From Agrobacterium arsenijevicii (lineage in GTDB: Bacteria; Pseudomonadota; Alphaproteobacteria; Rhizobiales; Rhizobiaceae), in assembly GCA_000949895.1 (NCBI GenBank), contig JWIT01000007.1, positions 124,001-188,000 on the forward strand: DNA of 64,000 nucleotides. The letters are read 5' to 3'. The translations under genes and the position numbers were made by a program. Below, piece by piece: positions 26,355 through 34,815 of the stretch (position 1 is the stretch's first letter; each line of letters starts with the position of its first letter). A model generated the notes under the pieces. It saw only the letters and a list, made by a program, of their open reading frames with translations, was not told where the DNA came from and searched no databases.

Positions 26355-27950
26355 TTACGCCTCCTTCGTCACCCACGCTTTGGCGAGATTGCCACTGAGA
26401 CCTTCCGCCCCCGTCGCGTAATCCTTGATGCGGACGCTGCCGACGACCGGCTGGATCGGCGAAACGAGATTGATAACGGGAAGATCCTTGGCGACCACGG
26501 CTTGAAACTCCTTAAAAAAGGTCGCACGCTTCTCGATATCCGGCTCCACCGCCGCCGCTTCCAGCAGCCGGTCCACTTCCGGATTGGCGTAGTGGCTGGC
26601 ATTCGAGAACGGCAGGCCGATCTTGAAGTTCTTGCTCCAGTAGACACGCTGCACGCCGGCCGTCGGATCGAAGGTGTTGGAGAGGGATTCGACCGAAAGG
26701 TCCCAGGCGCGGTCGGTATAGACCACCTTCACATAGGTGCCGAAATCGAATTTCTGGATATCCGCCTCGATACCGATCTTCGACAGCGCCTGTGCGATGA
26801 AATCCGAATAGGTCTGCGGGTTGAACGGGTTGGTGGTGACCCTGAGCTTGAAACGCTTGCCGCCATCCTTGCGCGCAAAGCCTGCCTCATCCAGCAGTTT
26901 TTCTGCCTGCGCGACGTCGAACTTGGCAAAGCCGATATCTGGATTGTGGAACTTCGCAAGGCCGGGGCTGATCGGCGTGGGCGATGGCACGGCATAACCA
27001 TAAAGCACGGTATCGATCAGCGCCGGAACGTCGATCGCGTGGGCAATGGCCTGCCTCACCTTCAACTCCTTGAGATATTCGTTCTCAAGATTGATGACGA
27101 GCTGGTTCTGCTGACCGGCATAGGCGTAGATGCGGTCATCCACCTTCAGCGTCGGGATGGATTTCAGCCGTTCCAGATCGGCAAGCGCCACCGGGTTGGG
27201 GCCGATGTCACCCTCCCCGGTTTCCAGCGCCGCAGCACGTGCGCCGGCATCGTTGATGAGGCGGATGATGACGCGGTCAAGATGCGGGCGCGGCGCATCC
27301 CAGTATTCGGCATTTTTCTCGAGAAGAATATGGCTGCCCGGCACCCATTCCTTCAGCACGAAGGGGCCGCTGCCGATGATCTGGGCGGGTTTCGGATTGT
27401 CTGTCGGTTTGAAGGTCTCGAAGATGTGCTTCGGCACAATAGGCGATTCCGATGAGGCGAGCGCGGTGATCAATCCCGGCGCCGGCTTGGAAAGCTTCAC
27501 CTTCGCGACCAGCGGATCGGAAGTATCGACGCTTTCGACATGCGAGAAAGTCGCCCGGCCGCGCGGATGGGCTTCCTTCAGCCGCAGGATCGAAAATTCC
27601 ACATCCGCCGATGTCACCGGCTTGCCGTCATGGAACTTCGCGTTCGGCTGCAGATGGAAGACATATTCCAGTCCGTCGGCTGAAACACTCCATTCCCTGG
27701 CAAGGCTCGGCTTGGGTGAAAGTTCGTAATCGTAAGTCAAAAGCCCGTCATAAATCTTCGAGCCGATGAACTGCGGACCACCCGCGCTGGTGTTGATCGC
27801 CACGAGCTGGGTCGGCTCGGGAAAATAGACGATCTTGAGCGTACCGCCCGATACGGGTTCTTCGGCAGCGGCGAAAGAACCGCCGGGAAGCGCCACGAAA
27901 GCGCCGGCGGCGAGTGCAATTTTATGAAACTGGCGTCTGGAAAAGGTCAT
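26355..27950 (-). CDS. Peptide-type ABC transporter substrate-binding protein (family 5)
   Basis: This 531-residue periplasmic receptor has a twin-arginine-like signal (FSRRQFHKIALAAGAFVA, then SFAAAEEP). SKIYDGLLTYDYELSPKPSLAREWS, FHLQPNAKFHDGKPVTSADVEFS and SLSNTFDPTAGVQRVYWSKNFK are family 5 motifs, the last shared with the proteins at 15772 and 28782. There are no permease or ATPase genes in its operon, so it must use a translocator encoded elsewhere; the 17650-21557 set is the obvious candidate (inference). It lies between the DUF3088 gene and the DszA-like monooxygenase, whose substrate it may bring in. Confidence 0.9.
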   Translation of the reverse strand: MTFSRRQFHKIALAAGAFVALPGGSFAAAEEPVSGGTLKIVYFPEPTQLVAINTSAGGPQFIGSKIYDGLLTYDYELSPKPSLAREWSVSADGLEYVFHLQPNAKFHDGKPVTSADVEFSILRLKEAHPRGRATFSHVESVDTSDPLVAKVKLSKPAPGLITALASSESPIVPKHIFETFKPTDNPKPAQIIGSGPFVLKEWVPGSHILLEKNAEYWDAPRPHLDRVIIRLINDAGARAAALETGEGDIGPNPVALADLERLKSIPTLKVDDRIYAYAGQQNQLVINLENEYLKELKVRQAIAHAIDVPALIDTVLYGYAVPSPTPISPGLAKFHNPDIGFAKFDVAQAEKLLDEAGFARKDGGKRFKLRVTTNPFNPQTYSDFIAQALSKIGIEADIQKFDFGTYVKVVYTDRAWDLSVESLSNTFDPTAGVQRVYWSKNFKIGLPFSNASHYANPEVDRLLEAAAVEPDIEKRATFFKEFQAVVAKDLPVINLVSPIQPVVGSVRIKDYATGAEGLSGNLAKAWVTKEA

Positions 27951-27989
27951 ATCTATCTCCGAAAAATCCGATGGGCGGGGTGCGGCAGC

Positions 27990-28328
27990 TCAGTGCAGCT
28001 GCGGGAAACCGTGGCGCTCGGCGAGGATTTGCAAAATGCGTTTGGTGTCCTGAATGAAGTGCGTGTCGCCTTTGGTCGTCGCATCGGCTGGTGCATCGCC
28101 GGCAAAGACGAACAGCGGCAACGACTGGTTTTCCTCACCCACGGCGGCGATAACCGCCTGACGCGGGCGCTGAAAACCGACCCGGTGGATATCGATCCCG
28201 GCAGCCAAGTCCGGAAAGGCGGCAAGCAGGCCTTCGATCTGGTTACAATGCGGGCAGACGAACCGGACACCGGGGTGCTTGGGGTCTTCAAAACCGGGGG
28301 CGATCAAAAAAAGCGTATCCTTGGCCAT
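27990..28328 (-). CDS. DUF3088 family thioredoxin-like protein
   Basis: This is a 112-residue protein from the start at 28328, or up to 129 from earlier ATGs. MAKDTLFLIAPGFEDP, FVCPHCNQIEGLLAAFPDL and EENQSLPLFVF are characteristic of DUF3088. The Cys25-x-x-Cys28 (CPHC) motif in a thioredoxin-like fold suggests a redox or thiol role. Function is not established. None of the start codons has a strong ribosome site; the shortest fits the family best. It is first in an operon with a binding protein and a DszA-like monooxygenase, which hints at handling a thiol or sulfite-related intermediate (inference). Confidence 0.78.
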   Translation of the reverse strand: MAKDTLFLIAPGFEDPKHPGVRFVCPHCNQIEGLLAAFPDLAAGIDIHRVGFQRPRQAVIAAVGEENQSLPLFVFAGDAPADATTKGDTHFIQDTKRILQILAERHGFPQLH

Positions 28329-28574
28329 GGCATCCATCATTTGCGGGTGAGATTTCATAAGCACAGTGCAGGTGGTCAAAGCGTGGGTCCAGAAAGCAAT
28401 TCTTGCTTTGAAACGAAGAATTCCTTCGCTCTAAATCTTTGATGAAACTGATTTTTTCAGAATTCAGATAGCCGGCATCGCTGTTCTGGACAGACCTTGT
28501 CACAAGCAATGTTTTTCCTGAAAACGCGGTTGCTGCGCGAAGGCGCAAAAGGATGGATGGTGGATTTTTGCAAT

Positions 28575-28598
28575 AAAAAACCCGGCAGATTTGCCGGG
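28575..28598 (-). terminator. Rho-independent terminator of the 34815-to-28782 operon
   Basis: On the minus strand CCCGGCA, a 4-base loop and TGCCGGG are followed directly by six or more T residues. It lies about 180 bp after the end of the binding-protein gene at 28782 and before the DUF3088 operon. Confidence 0.85.
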
Positions 28599-28624
28599 TC
28601 AATGTTGGCTGATGGTAGGGGCAA

Positions 28625-28724
28625 AGCCTCTCCTTCGTCATGCTCGGGCCTGTCCCGAGCATCTGCAACCTATAACACTAGGATGCCTTGGCAGATCCTC
28701 GGCACAAGACCGAGGATGACGTCG
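28625..28724. repeat. Palindromic intergenic repeat, rhizobial type
   Basis: This repeat has outer arms GTCATGCTCGGG...CCCGAGCATCTGC and GCAGATCCTCGG...CCGAGGATGAC, each a hairpin, so the whole can fold into a larger cruciform. Related units occur at 41441-41520 and 41640-41762. Such elements are widespread in Agrobacterium and Rhizobium intergenic regions and are probably of mobile origin. Confidence 0.65.
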
Positions 28725-28781
28725 AATGTGGAGGAACGTTCGTTATCCCTCTCGCTCCGCAGGATCGCTGAGTTTTCTCCC

Positions 28782-30371
28782 TCACTCGCTTTTCCATGCC
28801 GTCGACAAATCGCCATAGGCGATATCAATCGTGGTGACGAGCGACCTGAGGCTGGTGTTGCGCAGAATGACGGTCGGCAGGGCGACAATCGAGAAATTCG
28901 GCAATTCGTCGCCGGTGATTTTCTGAATGTCGTGGAACTGCCCCGCCCGTTTCACTTCATCCACTTCAATCGCAGCGGCACGGAAAAGATCGTCCACTCT
29001 GGGATTGTTGTAGTGGGCGGCGTTGACATAGGGCGCGGGTTTCTTGATGCCATCCGACCAATAGAGGCGCTGCACGCCCGCTGTCGGATCAAACAGCCTG
29101 CTGATACCGTTCACCGTCAGGTCAAAACCGCGCTCCGTATAGACACGTTTGATGAAGGTAGCGAGATCGCCTTCGACGATATCCACCTTCACGCCGAGTT
29201 TGCCGAAGGACGAGCGCAGATATTCGGAGGTTTTGCGGAAGACGTCGGAGGGCAGGAAGGCCAACCGCAGCGAAAAACGGGTGCCATCCGCGCCCTTCGG
29301 ATACCCCGCTTTATCGAGCAGCTCGTTCGCTTTGGCCAAATCAAAGGGATAGGTGAAGGGTTTCTCGTCATTATAGGCGGTGAAGACGGCCGGAATGTTC
29401 GAACCGGCGGGTTTCGCCGTGCCGAAGAAGATGGCGTCGTTGATGAAATTGCGGTCGATGGCATGGGCCAGCGCGTGCCGGACCTCCTTTTTCGCGAGGA
29501 TCGGGTTCTCCAGATTGAACTCGAATATGGCGGCATTGTTGAGGTAGGAGTCGGTATAAACCTCCACCGAAAGCTTGGGATTTTGCCGCAAACGCTCCAG
29601 ATCGCTGTAGGAGACATCGGCGGTGTAATCCGCCTCGCCCGTTTCCACCGAGATGGTGGTGGAGGCCGCGTCAGCGACGAACCGCGCCACGAAGCCATCG
29701 AGATAGGGAAGATCGGCCTGCCAGTAGTTCGGGTTCTTCCTGAGCTTCACATAGCTGCCGCGTTTCCATTCCTCGAATACAAAGGGGCCGGTGCCAACAG
29801 GCGCGTTGCCGTTCGGGCTCTCATTGTAGTTTTCCGAAGCATAGGCATGGGCCGGCAGAATGGGCGTTTCGCCGCCTGTCAGCGCCCTTAAGAGATAGGG
29901 TGCGGGTTTGGAAAGCACCACCACGGCCGTCAGCGGATCGGGCGTTTCGATATCGGCAACATTGGCAAAGGTGATGCGGCCGCGCGGCCCGACCTTCTTG
30001 AAGGCAAGCAGGGAAAATTTCACATCCTGCGCGGTAAAATCCTTGCCATCATGCCATTTGACGCCCTTGCGCAACTTGAAAGTGTAGCGCAGCCCGTCAG
30101 CGGAGGTTTCCCAGCTTTCGGCGAGAACCGGATGCGGCTTGAACTCGCTGTCGAAGCGCACCAGACCTTCAAGGATTTTGGTGGAAATGGCGCGCGTGCG
30201 CGTGTTGGAATCAGAAAGCGGCACCAGCGTCGTCGGCTCGCCGAGGCCCGCAAGGGTGACAATGCCGCCCTTTTTCGGAGTTTCCGCCGCCAGTACCGGC
30301 AGGGATGGCAGCAGCATGGCCCCGGCAAGCGCGGCACTCAAAAGCAATGTCTTACGTCTTGTAATGTCCAT
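28782..30371 (-). CDS. Peptide-type ABC transporter substrate-binding protein (family 5)
   Basis: This 529-residue receptor has an N-terminal signal (DITRRKTLLLSAALAGAMLL, cleavage after VLAAE). LEGLVRFDSEFKPHPVLAESWETSADGLRYTFKLRKGVKWHDGKDF and GISRLFDPTAGVQRLYWSDGIKK are family 5 motifs and mark it as a paralog of the proteins at 15772 and 26355. It is the last gene of the operon that begins with the DszB-like gene at 34815, 34 bp after the M20 deacylase. No permease or ATPase genes accompany it. A terminator follows at 28575-28598. Confidence 0.9.
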   Translation of the reverse strand: MDITRRKTLLLSAALAGAMLLPSLPVLAAETPKKGGIVTLAGLGEPTTLVPLSDSNTRTRAISTKILEGLVRFDSEFKPHPVLAESWETSADGLRYTFKLRKGVKWHDGKDFTAQDVKFSLLAFKKVGPRGRITFANVADIETPDPLTAVVVLSKPAPYLLRALTGGETPILPAHAYASENYNESPNGNAPVGTGPFVFEEWKRGSYVKLRKNPNYWQADLPYLDGFVARFVADAASTTISVETGEADYTADVSYSDLERLRQNPKLSVEVYTDSYLNNAAIFEFNLENPILAKKEVRHALAHAIDRNFINDAIFFGTAKPAGSNIPAVFTAYNDEKPFTYPFDLAKANELLDKAGYPKGADGTRFSLRLAFLPSDVFRKTSEYLRSSFGKLGVKVDIVEGDLATFIKRVYTERGFDLTVNGISRLFDPTAGVQRLYWSDGIKKPAPYVNAAHYNNPRVDDLFRAAAIEVDEVKRAGQFHDIQKITGDELPNFSIVALPTVILRNTSLRSLVTTIDIAYGDLSTAWKSE

Positions 30372-30405
30372 GGATGTTTCCTCTTGCAGGCTTGTTTTAA
30401 AATTT

Positions 30406-31605
30406 TCAGGCGGGCTTCAGCCGGGTTTCGACCAGCCGGGCAAACAGGGTGGCGCCAACAGGCAGAATGGCATCGTCGACGATGAAACCGGGATTATGGG
30501 CCGGTACGGTGCCGGAATGACCGAGGGTGAAAAACGCTCCGGGCGCATGTTTCAAGAGATCGGCGAAATCCTCGCTGCCCATGAAGCGGCCGGGTTCCGT
30601 GGAAACGCGCTCGTCTCCGAGAACTTCGCGCGCCACCCCGGCCACGATCTCCACCGATGCGTCGTCATTGGTCAGAACCGAGAAGATGTCGCGAATATCC
30701 ACCTCCGCGGTCAGGCCGTAAGCCGCGGCAATGTGATCGGAAATCGTGCGGATTCGGCCCCTTATGGTCTCGCGCACGCTGTCGGAGAAGGCCCGAACCG
30801 TGCCTGCAATCGAAGCCGTTTCGGGAATGACGTTATAGGCCGATCCCGCTTCGATACGCGTGATCGACAGGACGGCGGGATCGGTCGGCGGCACATTGCG
30901 GCTGACGATGGTCTGCAAGGCCTGGATGAGTTCGCCCGTCGCCGGCACCGGATCGCGCGAGACATCCGGGTGTGCGGCGTGGGCGCCCCTGCCCTTCAGC
31001 CGGATATCGAAAAAATCGGCGCCTGCCAGAATGGTGCCGGGCGAAACCTTCAGATGGTTGGGTGCGGCATGGGAAGAATTGTGCAGCCCGTAAATCTCAT
31101 CAACGGGGAAATCCTTGAACAGCCCATCGGCGATCATGGCGCGTGCGCCACCCAGACCTTCCTCGGCGGGCTGGAAAATGAAGATCACCGTGCCGGCGAA
31201 ATCGCGGGTTTCCGCCAGATAGCGGGCGGTGCCAAGCAAGATGGTGGTGTGCACATCATGCCCGCAGCCGTGGAACTTGCCGGGATAGACCGAAGCATAA
31301 GGCAGGCCGGTTTCTTCCGGCATCGGCAGGGCGTCCATATCCGCCCTCAGCCCGATGGAGCGATTGCCCGCGTGCCGGCCGCGCAACACGCCGACCACGC
31401 CGGTCTTGCCATAACCGCGATGCACCTCGATGCCCCAGGAGGCGAGCTTTTCGGCGACGATGCCGGAGGTGCGCACCTCCTCGAAACCGATTTCCGGATG
31501 CTGGTGAATATCATGGCGGATGGAGACGAGTTCGGGAACATAGGTCCCGATCCGGTCCAGAATTTTCGGCGCGGGCGTTTTGACGGGATCGACGGCAATA
31601 TTCAC
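30406..31605 (-). CDS. M20-family metal-dependent amidohydrolase
   Basis: This 399-residue protein is a hippurate hydrolase-type deacylase. Motifs seen are SIRHDIHQHPEIGFEE, the metal site GCGHDVHTTILLGTARYLAE, QPAEEGLGGARAM with the catalytic Glu pair, GLHNSS and GSEDFADLL. It resembles the 3419 protein but is clearly not a recent copy. In a sulfur operon it may remove an N-acyl group from a sulfur amino acid derivative, or open an amide (inference). It lies 93 bp after the SfnG-like gene, a gap holding a possible stem-loop terminator, and 34 bp before the binding-protein gene. Confidence 0.9.
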   Translation of the reverse strand: MNIAVDPVKTPAPKILDRIGTYVPELVSIRHDIHQHPEIGFEEVRTSGIVAEKLASWGIEVHRGYGKTGVVGVLRGRHAGNRSIGLRADMDALPMPEETGLPYASVYPGKFHGCGHDVHTTILLGTARYLAETRDFAGTVIFIFQPAEEGLGGARAMIADGLFKDFPVDEIYGLHNSSHAAPNHLKVSPGTILAGADFFDIRLKGRGAHAAHPDVSRDPVPATGELIQALQTIVSRNVPPTDPAVLSITRIEAGSAYNVIPETASIAGTVRAFSDSVRETIRGRIRTISDHIAAAYGLTAEVDIRDIFSVLTNDDASVEIVAGVAREVLGDERVSTEPGRFMGSEDFADLLKHAPGAFFTLGHSGTVPAHNPGFIVDDAILPVGATLFARLVETRLKPA

Positions 31606-31621
31606 GGTATCTCCTCAGGGC

Positions 31622-31655
31622 AAAAAAAATCGTTCTCGCAATCTCGGTGATTGCG
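31622..31655 (-). terminator. Possible internal terminator or attenuator
   Basis: On the minus strand CGCAATC, a 5-base loop and GATTGCG are followed after seven bases by eight T residues. It lies between the SfnG-like gene and the M20 gene. It may reduce expression of the last two genes relative to the first three. The separation of stem and T-run makes it a weaker call than the one at 28575. Confidence 0.45.
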
Positions 31656-31698
31656 AAGTGCTAAGCTTTAGAACTGGAAAGCGGAGGCGGGAGAGGCG

Positions 31699-32868
31699 TC
31701 AGAGCCTCAGGCCAGCCTCCTTCATCAAGGGCAGAATGCGGTCCGCGAAATAATCGAGGTCTTCGCGGAAGTCGTAGAAATTCAGCTGCACGCCATCTAT
31801 GCCGGCCTTTTTCAGGCCGACAAGCTGCTCGACCACCTGTTCCGGCGAACCGATGATTTCGATATTGCCGCCGAGATTGCGGCCCTGCTTGTGGCGCGCA
31901 TCGCCGCGGCCGCGCCAGGCATGGGCGTCGCTGTCGTAATTATTGGTCGCAAAGGCACGGGTGCCGGGCTGCGGTTTTCCCGCTTCGATGGCGTCGGCAT
32001 AGGCGATCGCTTGCCTCTCCGTGTCGCGGCTGACGATGATCGGGTTGATGAGCGTCTTCACCTGCCGGCCATAGGCCCTGGCGCGGTTCTTGATGGTGGC
32101 GACATGATCGGGAAGCGTTTCCAGCGCGCTGTCGATATGCGCGCCGCCGGGCGAGGTGACGAACACAAGATCGGAATGGCGCGCGGCGAAATCGATGCCT
32201 GCGGGTGAACCGGTCGCCGTCACCAGCGGCGGGCGGCCAAAGGCGGGTTTTGGCGTTATCCAGCCATTGTTGATCGCCCAAGGGTTTAGCTTTCCCTCAT
32301 AGGAGAAGTTTTCGGTTTCGCCCCACAGGCGGTGAAGCACATCGAACAACTCGCCCGCCATATCGTAGCGCTTGTCATGGTCGATCCGCTGCCAGCCGAA
32401 CATTTCATGCTCGATGGCGCGATGGCCGGTGACGATGTTGATGCCCCAGCGCCCCTTGGCGATATGATCCAGCGTCGCGCCATATTTGGCGAGATGAAGC
32501 GGATGCAGGGGACCGTAAAGCACATGGATGGTGGAGATCAGCAGAATGCTCTTGGTGACCGCCGCCATGGCGCCCAGCGCAATGAAACTGTCGAGCGAGG
32601 ATTCGCCGTCATAACCGCCCTTGGGCAGCCATTGCGTGCGGCTGAAGGCGATTTCGAAACCAAGCTCCTCCGCGCGCTTCACCAGCTCCGCATTGTAGTC
32701 GAAGGTCCAGCTATTGCTGGTTGGCAGGCTGGAGAAGTTGATGTCCTGCAGATTGAGGAACAGCCCCAGCATCAGTGGCTGTTTCGCCGCGCGGCTGAGC
32801 GGGCTGTCTTCGAAATCAGTGGGGCTTTTCAGTTCGGGACCTTCAGGCAGTGAAACAGTCAGCGCCAT
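31699..32868 (-). CDS. LLM flavin monooxygenase, SfnG (dimethylsulfone monooxygenase)-like
   Basis: This 389-residue LLM enzyme has an N-terminus and core resembling SfnG: WTFDYNAELVKRAEELGFEIAFSRTQW, HVLYGPLHPLHLAKYGATLDHIAKGRWGINIVTGHRAIEHEMFG, DHDKRYDMAGELFDVLHRLW and the C-terminal IDGVQLNFYDFREDLDYFADRILPLM. SfnG converts dimethylsulfone to methanesulfinate with FMNH2. An organosulfone substrate is inferred; RutA-like enzymes (pyrimidine ring opening) are an alternative reading. GGGAG precedes the ATG, and the first 10 bases overlap the end of the NmrA-type gene, which indicates an operon. It probably depends on the reductase at 8818. Confidence 0.85.
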   Translation of the reverse strand: MALTVSLPEGPELKSPTDFEDSPLSRAAKQPLMLGLFLNLQDINFSSLPTSNSWTFDYNAELVKRAEELGFEIAFSRTQWLPKGGYDGESSLDSFIALGAMAAVTKSILLISTIHVLYGPLHPLHLAKYGATLDHIAKGRWGINIVTGHRAIEHEMFGWQRIDHDKRYDMAGELFDVLHRLWGETENFSYEGKLNPWAINNGWITPKPAFGRPPLVTATGSPAGIDFAARHSDLVFVTSPGGAHIDSALETLPDHVATIKNRARAYGRQVKTLINPIIVSRDTERQAIAYADAIEAGKPQPGTRAFATNNYDSDAHAWRGRGDARHKQGRNLGGNIEIIGSPEQVVEQLVGLKKAGIDGVQLNFYDFREDLDYFADRILPLMKEAGLRL

Positions 32869-33755
32869 GTCTTTTCTCCCTCGGAATGATTACCCTGCGG
32901 GGTGGTCGCTGCCAGTCGGGCGCGCAAATAGGCCTCCACGCTGCGGGGTTGCTGACCGGTAATCCGCTCGACGTTGTCGTTGACGGAGGCCGCGAGACCT
33001 TCGCGGATGAGTTGGCCGAATTCGCCAATCGCCTTCTGTTCGAACGCTTCGATATTCGGCGGAAAAACGGAAGCGGAATAATGCGATATCCCGACGGGGC
33101 GATGCAGGATACGAGCCGCGATGCGGGCAATTTCGAGCGCCGTCAAGGCTTCACCGCCGGTCAGCACGAAGGTGCCGGAAACAGGCGCGCTTGCGGTCAA
33201 GGCGTGAACCGCCACATCGGCGATATCGTCGGCATCGATGAAGGAAACGGCCGCATCGCCGAAACGGGCGGGCACATCCTCCCCCTTGCGCAGCGCCGCG
33301 ACAACGGGTTCCAGCGCCACCTGCATCCAGGCATTCGGTCGCAGAACAGTATGCGCAATGCCGCTCCCGGTCAGATGTTTTTCCACCTCGGCATGGGCTG
33401 CACCCGAGATGGAGCGTGCGGCATTGGCGATGGTCCAGTCGGAGCCAGATATTTTCACGATCCGCGATACGCCGGCAGAGAGAGCGGCATCGATGACCGC
33501 CTTCTGGTCCGCCGCCAGCGTTTCACCGATGGGGGAAAGCAGGAACAGCGTGTCTATTCCGCGTGAGGCCTCTTTCAGGCTGGCGGGATCGGAGAAATTC
33601 CCCTCCGCAATATCCACCCTTTCGCCCCAGAGCTTGAGCGCGTCCTCATGCCGGCGGGTCAACACCCGAACCTTCGCCTCTTTCTGCAAAAGACGGCTGA
33701 CAACCCGTTGGCCGAGCTTGCCGGTTGCGCCCGTTACAAGAATGGTTGCTGTCAT
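32859..33755 (-). CDS. NmrA-like NAD(P)-binding oxidoreductase
   Basis: This 298-residue Rossmann-fold protein has the dinucleotide motif ILVTGATGKLGQRVVSRLL, followed by VRVLTRRHEDAL and GNFSDPASLKEASRGIDTLFLLSP. This pattern fits atypical short-chain dehydrogenases of the NmrA/azoreductase/QOR2 group. It may reduce a quinone or flavin-type acceptor or act as a redox sensor. It lies 7 bp after the DszB-like gene and overlaps the next gene by 10 bp. A role in supplying electrons to the LLM enzymes is possible, but NmrA proteins are not known flavin reductases. Confidence 0.87.
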   Translation of the reverse strand: MTATILVTGATGKLGQRVVSRLLQKEAKVRVLTRRHEDALKLWGERVDIAEGNFSDPASLKEASRGIDTLFLLSPIGETLAADQKAVIDAALSAGVSRIVKISGSDWTIANAARSISGAAHAEVEKHLTGSGIAHTVLRPNAWMQVALEPVVAALRKGEDVPARFGDAAVSFIDADDIADVAVHALTASAPVSGTFVLTGGEALTALEIARIAARILHRPVGISHYSASVFPPNIEAFEQKAIGEFGQLIREGLAASVNDNVERITGQQPRSVEAYLRARLAATTPQGNHSEGEKTWR

Positions 33756-33762
33756 GACGCCC

Positions 33763-34815
33763 TCACTTCGCCGCAGGTTGCAGTAAAGAAAGGGCGCGCG
33801 GATCGACCCAGTCGTTCACATCGAAATCGTCAGGGATGAATTTCCATTCCAGCAGGAAATCCTTGAAGTGACTGAGCGCATCCAGCTCCGCCGGATCGAG
33901 ATCGAGCCTCAGGCTTCGGTACACGTCCGCTCCGTTGGCGGCGATAACCGCTTCCTCGCTGACGCCGATCTCGCGGGCGATGAAACGCACCGCTTCCGCC
34001 GGATTGTCATTCGCCCAGCCGGCAACCCGCTGTACCGTGGCCACGAGGTCGGCGACGAGATCGGGCCTTTCATCGGCAAAGGTGGCATCCACGGTCAAAG
34101 GACGTGGCGTGCCGTTATTGATGCGGATTTTCGGATCAGGGTGAAAGCCGGTCGACACGACGACGTGCGCGCCGATGAGATTGGCAACAGTGACGCCTTC
34201 CGCTCCTTTGACAAAAAACGCATCGATCTCACCGCGATGCAATGCCGCGATCTCTTCGCCATAGGGCAGCCGTCGACGCAGACCATGGAACCTGTCGTCA
34301 GCCGGCCCGAGCAGCACCGGCTCGGTGGCGGTGAGATCGACCAGCTCAACTTCCGCGACGGAAAGGCCGGAAACGGTCAGCGCCGATACGATGCCCTTGA
34401 GCGATGTCGCTCGCTGGAAATCGATGGTTTCGTTCGGTCGTTTCGGCAACCCGATGCGCCGGCCCTTCAGTTCGCCGCCCTTTGTTATGCCACTGGCTGG
34501 CAGGGCTATGACCGCCTGGAACTCGTCGGTCCTGGTCAACCCGACAAGACGCGTCTGGCGTCCGCCGGATTTTGTCCAGATAGGCGGAATATTGCCGCCC
34601 TGACGGAAGGACCAGTCCAGACGGTGATCGAAATGGCTCTGGCGAATGGCCGGATCCGCCGCATCGCGAATGGAGGAAACAGTAATGCCGTGGCTGGCGA
34701 AACTCTCCTCGATCCAGCCAAGCTGCGCCGCGATGGAAAGCGGCGTTGGCGCCGGGCAGCGCGTGTACCAGACGGTTTCAGGGTGGGTTATCTGGCGAAG
34801 GGCCGCATCAGCCAT
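33763..34815 (-). CDS. DszB-like desulfinase family protein (SsuA/DszB fold)
   Basis: This 350-residue protein is a close paralog of the 14628 protein. It lacks a signal peptide and has the DszB catalytic pattern: Cys20 in WYTRCPAP, His61, Arg71 and Gly74 in HFDHRLDWSFRQGG, then NIPP and TRLVGLT. FHPDPKIRINNG and FKFI-like C-terminal segments are shared with the paralog. An enzyme releasing sulfite from a sulfinate is inferred; a cytoplasmic sulfonate-binding protein is the alternative. It is the first gene of a five-gene operon with NmrA-type, SfnG-like, M20 and binding-protein genes, and is divergent from a DszA-type gene. The shared element lies 54 bp upstream. Confidence 0.8.
   Translation of the reverse strand: MADAALRQITHPETVWYTRCPAPTPLSIAAQLGWIEESFASHGITVSSIRDAADPAIRQSHFDHRLDWSFRQGGNIPPIWTKSGGRQTRLVGLTRTDEFQAVIALPASGITKGGELKGRRIGLPKRPNETIDFQRATSLKGIVSALTVSGLSVAEVELVDLTATEPVLLGPADDRFHGLRRRLPYGEEIAALHRGEIDAFFVKGAEGVTVANLIGAHVVVSTGFHPDPKIRINNGTPRPLTVDATFADERPDLVADLVATVQRVAGWANDNPAEAVRFIAREIGVSEEAVIAANGADVYRSLRLDLDPAELDALSHFKDFLLEWKFIPDDFDVNDWVDPRALSLLQPAAK

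Larger units (their letters stand above)
28329..28781. other. Intergenic region with terminator and palindromic repeat
   Basis: This 453-bp stretch has no supported gene. From left to right it holds the promoter region of the DUF3088 operon with a short dyad CGAAG-AATTC-CTTCG near 28412, a rho-independent terminator for the leftward operon (28575-28598), and a palindromic repeat (28625-28724). Confidence 0.6.

Noticed and set aside
28500..28720. Possible small gene or CRISPR-like repeats in the palindromic region
   Set aside because: The repeats are nested inverted arms, not direct repeats with regular spacers, and no cas-like gene is nearby. No frame has a ribosome site.
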